From Bacteroidota bacterium (GTDB taxonomy: Bacteria > Bacteroidota > Bacteroidia > Bacteroidales > PUMT01): a DNA stretch of 5,414 bases. The stretch covers positions 1 through 5,414 of the forward strand of contig PXAP01000148.1 of the NCBI GenBank assembly GCA_003567115.1, in the 5' to 3' direction. This document shows positions 4,402 through 5,414 of this stretch, piece by piece. Positions within the stretch are counted from its first letter, which is position 1. Each line of letters begins with the position of its first letter. Made by a program: the position numbers and the translations under genes. The notes beneath the pieces are model-generated. The model saw only the letters and a program-made list of their open reading frames with translations. It did not search any database and was not told where the DNA came from.

Positions 4402-5085
4402 CTATAGGAGTTTCTTTATATTTTCCGTTACAATATGGCCGTCAAAAAGATGAATTATCCTGTCGGCCTTTTCAGAATCGGAAGGAGAGTGTGTAACCAT
4501 TATGATAGTTGTACCATCATCATTAAGCTGCTGGAGCAGATTCAATACCTCTTCACCATTGGCCGAATCCAGGTTTCCTGTTGGCTCATCAGCCAGGATA
4601 AGCCGGGGATTGGCAACAACGGCACGGCAGATGGCCACGCGCTGCTGTTGTCCTCCGGAGAGTTGCTGGGGAAAATGTTTCCTGCGATGAGCTATCTGCA
4701 TCCGCTCCAGAACGCTCTCAACTTTTTCCTTCCTTTCAGAAGAAGGCATGTTGAGATAAAGCAACGGCAGTTCAACATTCTCAAAAACAGTAAGCTCATC
4801 AATTAGATTGAAGCTTTGAAATACAAAGCCAACATTTGATTTGCGAAGCTTCGTCCTCTTTCGTTCTTTAAACCCTGCCACCTCAATTCCATTAAAGTAA
4901 TATTCACCTGAGGTGGGATTATCCAGTAAACCAATTATGTTAAGCAAGGTAGATTTACCACAGCCGGAAGGGCCCATTACTGCAACAAATTCCCCTTTTT
5001 TGATCTCAAGACTAACCTTGTCAAGGGCTGTCGTTTCAACCTCATCTGTTCTGAATACTTTTGAAAGACCTAAGGTTTTTATCAT
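4402..5085 (-). CDS. ABC transporter ATP-binding protein, MacB/LolD type
   Basis: This 227-aa protein is a complete single ABC nucleotide-binding domain. Walker A is GPSGCGKST (38-46), the Q-loop is at Q90 in FVFQSFNL, the signature is LSGGQQQR (142-149), Walker B is LILADEP (162-168) with catalytic E167, the D-loop is GNLD (170-173) and the switch histidine is H199 in MVTHS. All catalytic residues are present. The sequence style (FNLIDELTVFENVELPL; SGGQQQRVAICRA) is that of ATPases that pair with FtsX/MacB-like permeases, which export peptides, drugs or lipoproteins in a mechanotransmission mode. The ATPase acts at the cytoplasmic face of the inner membrane. No permease is downstream, where a convergent small gene follows instead, so the partner must lie to the right or elsewhere. 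The start is fixed by an in-frame TAA four codons upstream. Length is normal. The precise substrate is unknown. Confidence 0.9.
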   Translation of the reverse strand: MIKTLGLSKVFRTDEVETTALDKVSLEIKKGEFVAVMGPSGCGKSTLLNIIGLLDNPTSGEYYFNGIEVAGFKERKRTKLRKSNVGFVFQSFNLIDELTVFENVELPLLYLNMPSSERKEKVESVLERMQIAHRRKHFPQQLSGGQQQRVAICRAVVANPRLILADEPTGNLDSANGEEVLNLLQQLNDDGTTIIMVTHSPSDSEKADRIIHLFDGHIVTENIKKLL

Positions 5086-5375
5086 TTTACCGGGATTTTT
5101 TATTTATCGGCTTATTTTTTAAAGTCATTATCAGCCGTTTAACCACCAGGTAAATATACAAAAACATTAATATAATCTTCAGACCGGAATCTATTTTTTA
5201 TAACAGGGCTTCCAATACCTCTGACAAATATATTTCAAAAACAAAAACTTATATTTAATCTGTTAATATTTATAATTACATCAGGAACTGTTTCGCTTTA
5301 ATTAACCCAGGTTGCTTTTATTAAGACTGATTGGGATATTAAAAGACTCATTCGGTATTTACAGCCAATATGCAG
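5086..5375. other. Intergenic region upstream of the ABC ATPase gene
   Basis: AT-rich, with stops in all frames. Apart from the candidate -7 box at 5225-5232, I see no supported gene, RNA or strong hairpin. The 290-bp gap suggests that the ATPase has its own promoter and is not tightly coupled to the gene on its right. Confidence 0.5.
5225..5232 (-). promoter_or_regulatory. Candidate -7 box upstream of the ABC ATPase gene
   Basis: The minus strand reads TATATTTG, an exact TAnnTTTG match. It would give a leader of about 130 nt. No TTTG lies 19-21 bp upstream (two TTTTTG runs are closer), and the surrounding AT-rich sequence makes chance matches likely. Confidence 0.3.
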
Positions 5376-5414
5376 CTAATCCTGTAATGTAATATCGCCC
5401 TCGGGTTCAACCAC
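5376..5414 (-). CDS. Possible C-terminal end of a minus-strand gene (runs off the right edge)
   Basis: Twelve open codons entering from the right edge (VVEPEGDITLQD) are followed by TAG at 5378-5376. The composition is protein-like and base composition rises here compared with the adjacent spacer. A periplasmic adaptor preceding an ABC ATPase would be typical context, but twelve codons are too few to assign a family, and a chance open frame is possible. Confidence 0.3.
   Translation of the reverse strand: MVEPEGDITLQD

Noticed and set aside
4435..5122. Plus-strand frames opposite the ABC ATPase
   Set aside because: They mirror Walker and signature motif codons of a complete ATPase; no independent domain is visible.

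Overview
The window looks like a chromosomal segment of a Bacteroidota bacterium, probably of the Bacteroidales/Marinilabiliales kind. This is inferred from genes without clear Shine-Dalgarno sites, AT-rich intergenic DNA, promoter elements of the TTTG...TAnnTTTG type, a tRNA gene without an encoded CCA end, and the gene families present. No species can be named from the sequence.

Left part (1-682). The left edge holds the first 41 codons of a type I restriction-modification methyltransferase subunit (HsdM), reading leftward out of the window. Diverging from it is a 100-residue orphan protein with a two-CxxC zinc-ribbon signature. A dyad in the shared upstream region flanks the best candidate -7 box of hsdM. 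Between the orphan gene and the tRNA lie two families of short direct repeats spaced about 12 bp apart (TTTTACCAC twice, GGATACAA three times). This region abuts the 3' end of tRNA-Arg(CCT), which has its own promoter and a Rho-independent terminator. The layout suggests the tRNA-proximal end of an integrated, defence-carrying island, although no integrase gene is visible.

Middle part (755-3601). After a 447-bp region without genes comes a CvpA-family inner-membrane protein. Its last 45 or so codons do not fit the family and run into a 35-bp tandem repeat array with small hairpins. Converging on it is a complete AspT/YidE-type transporter: two homologous membrane halves separated by two TrkA-C (RCK-C) domains.

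Right part (3602-5414). A short protein with a basic first half and an acidic second half is followed by a relatively GC-rich spacer. The spacer shares a 22-bp near-match with the CvpA tail and carries an 84-codon open frame of uncertain status. Next is a MacB/LolD-type ABC ATPase on the minus strand whose permease is not in the window. The right edge holds a 12-codon open frame that may be the end of another minus-strand gene. The genes right of the tRNA are ordinary housekeeping or transport functions and do not form one obvious pathway. The unusual content is the tRNA-anchored left end and the repeat sequences.
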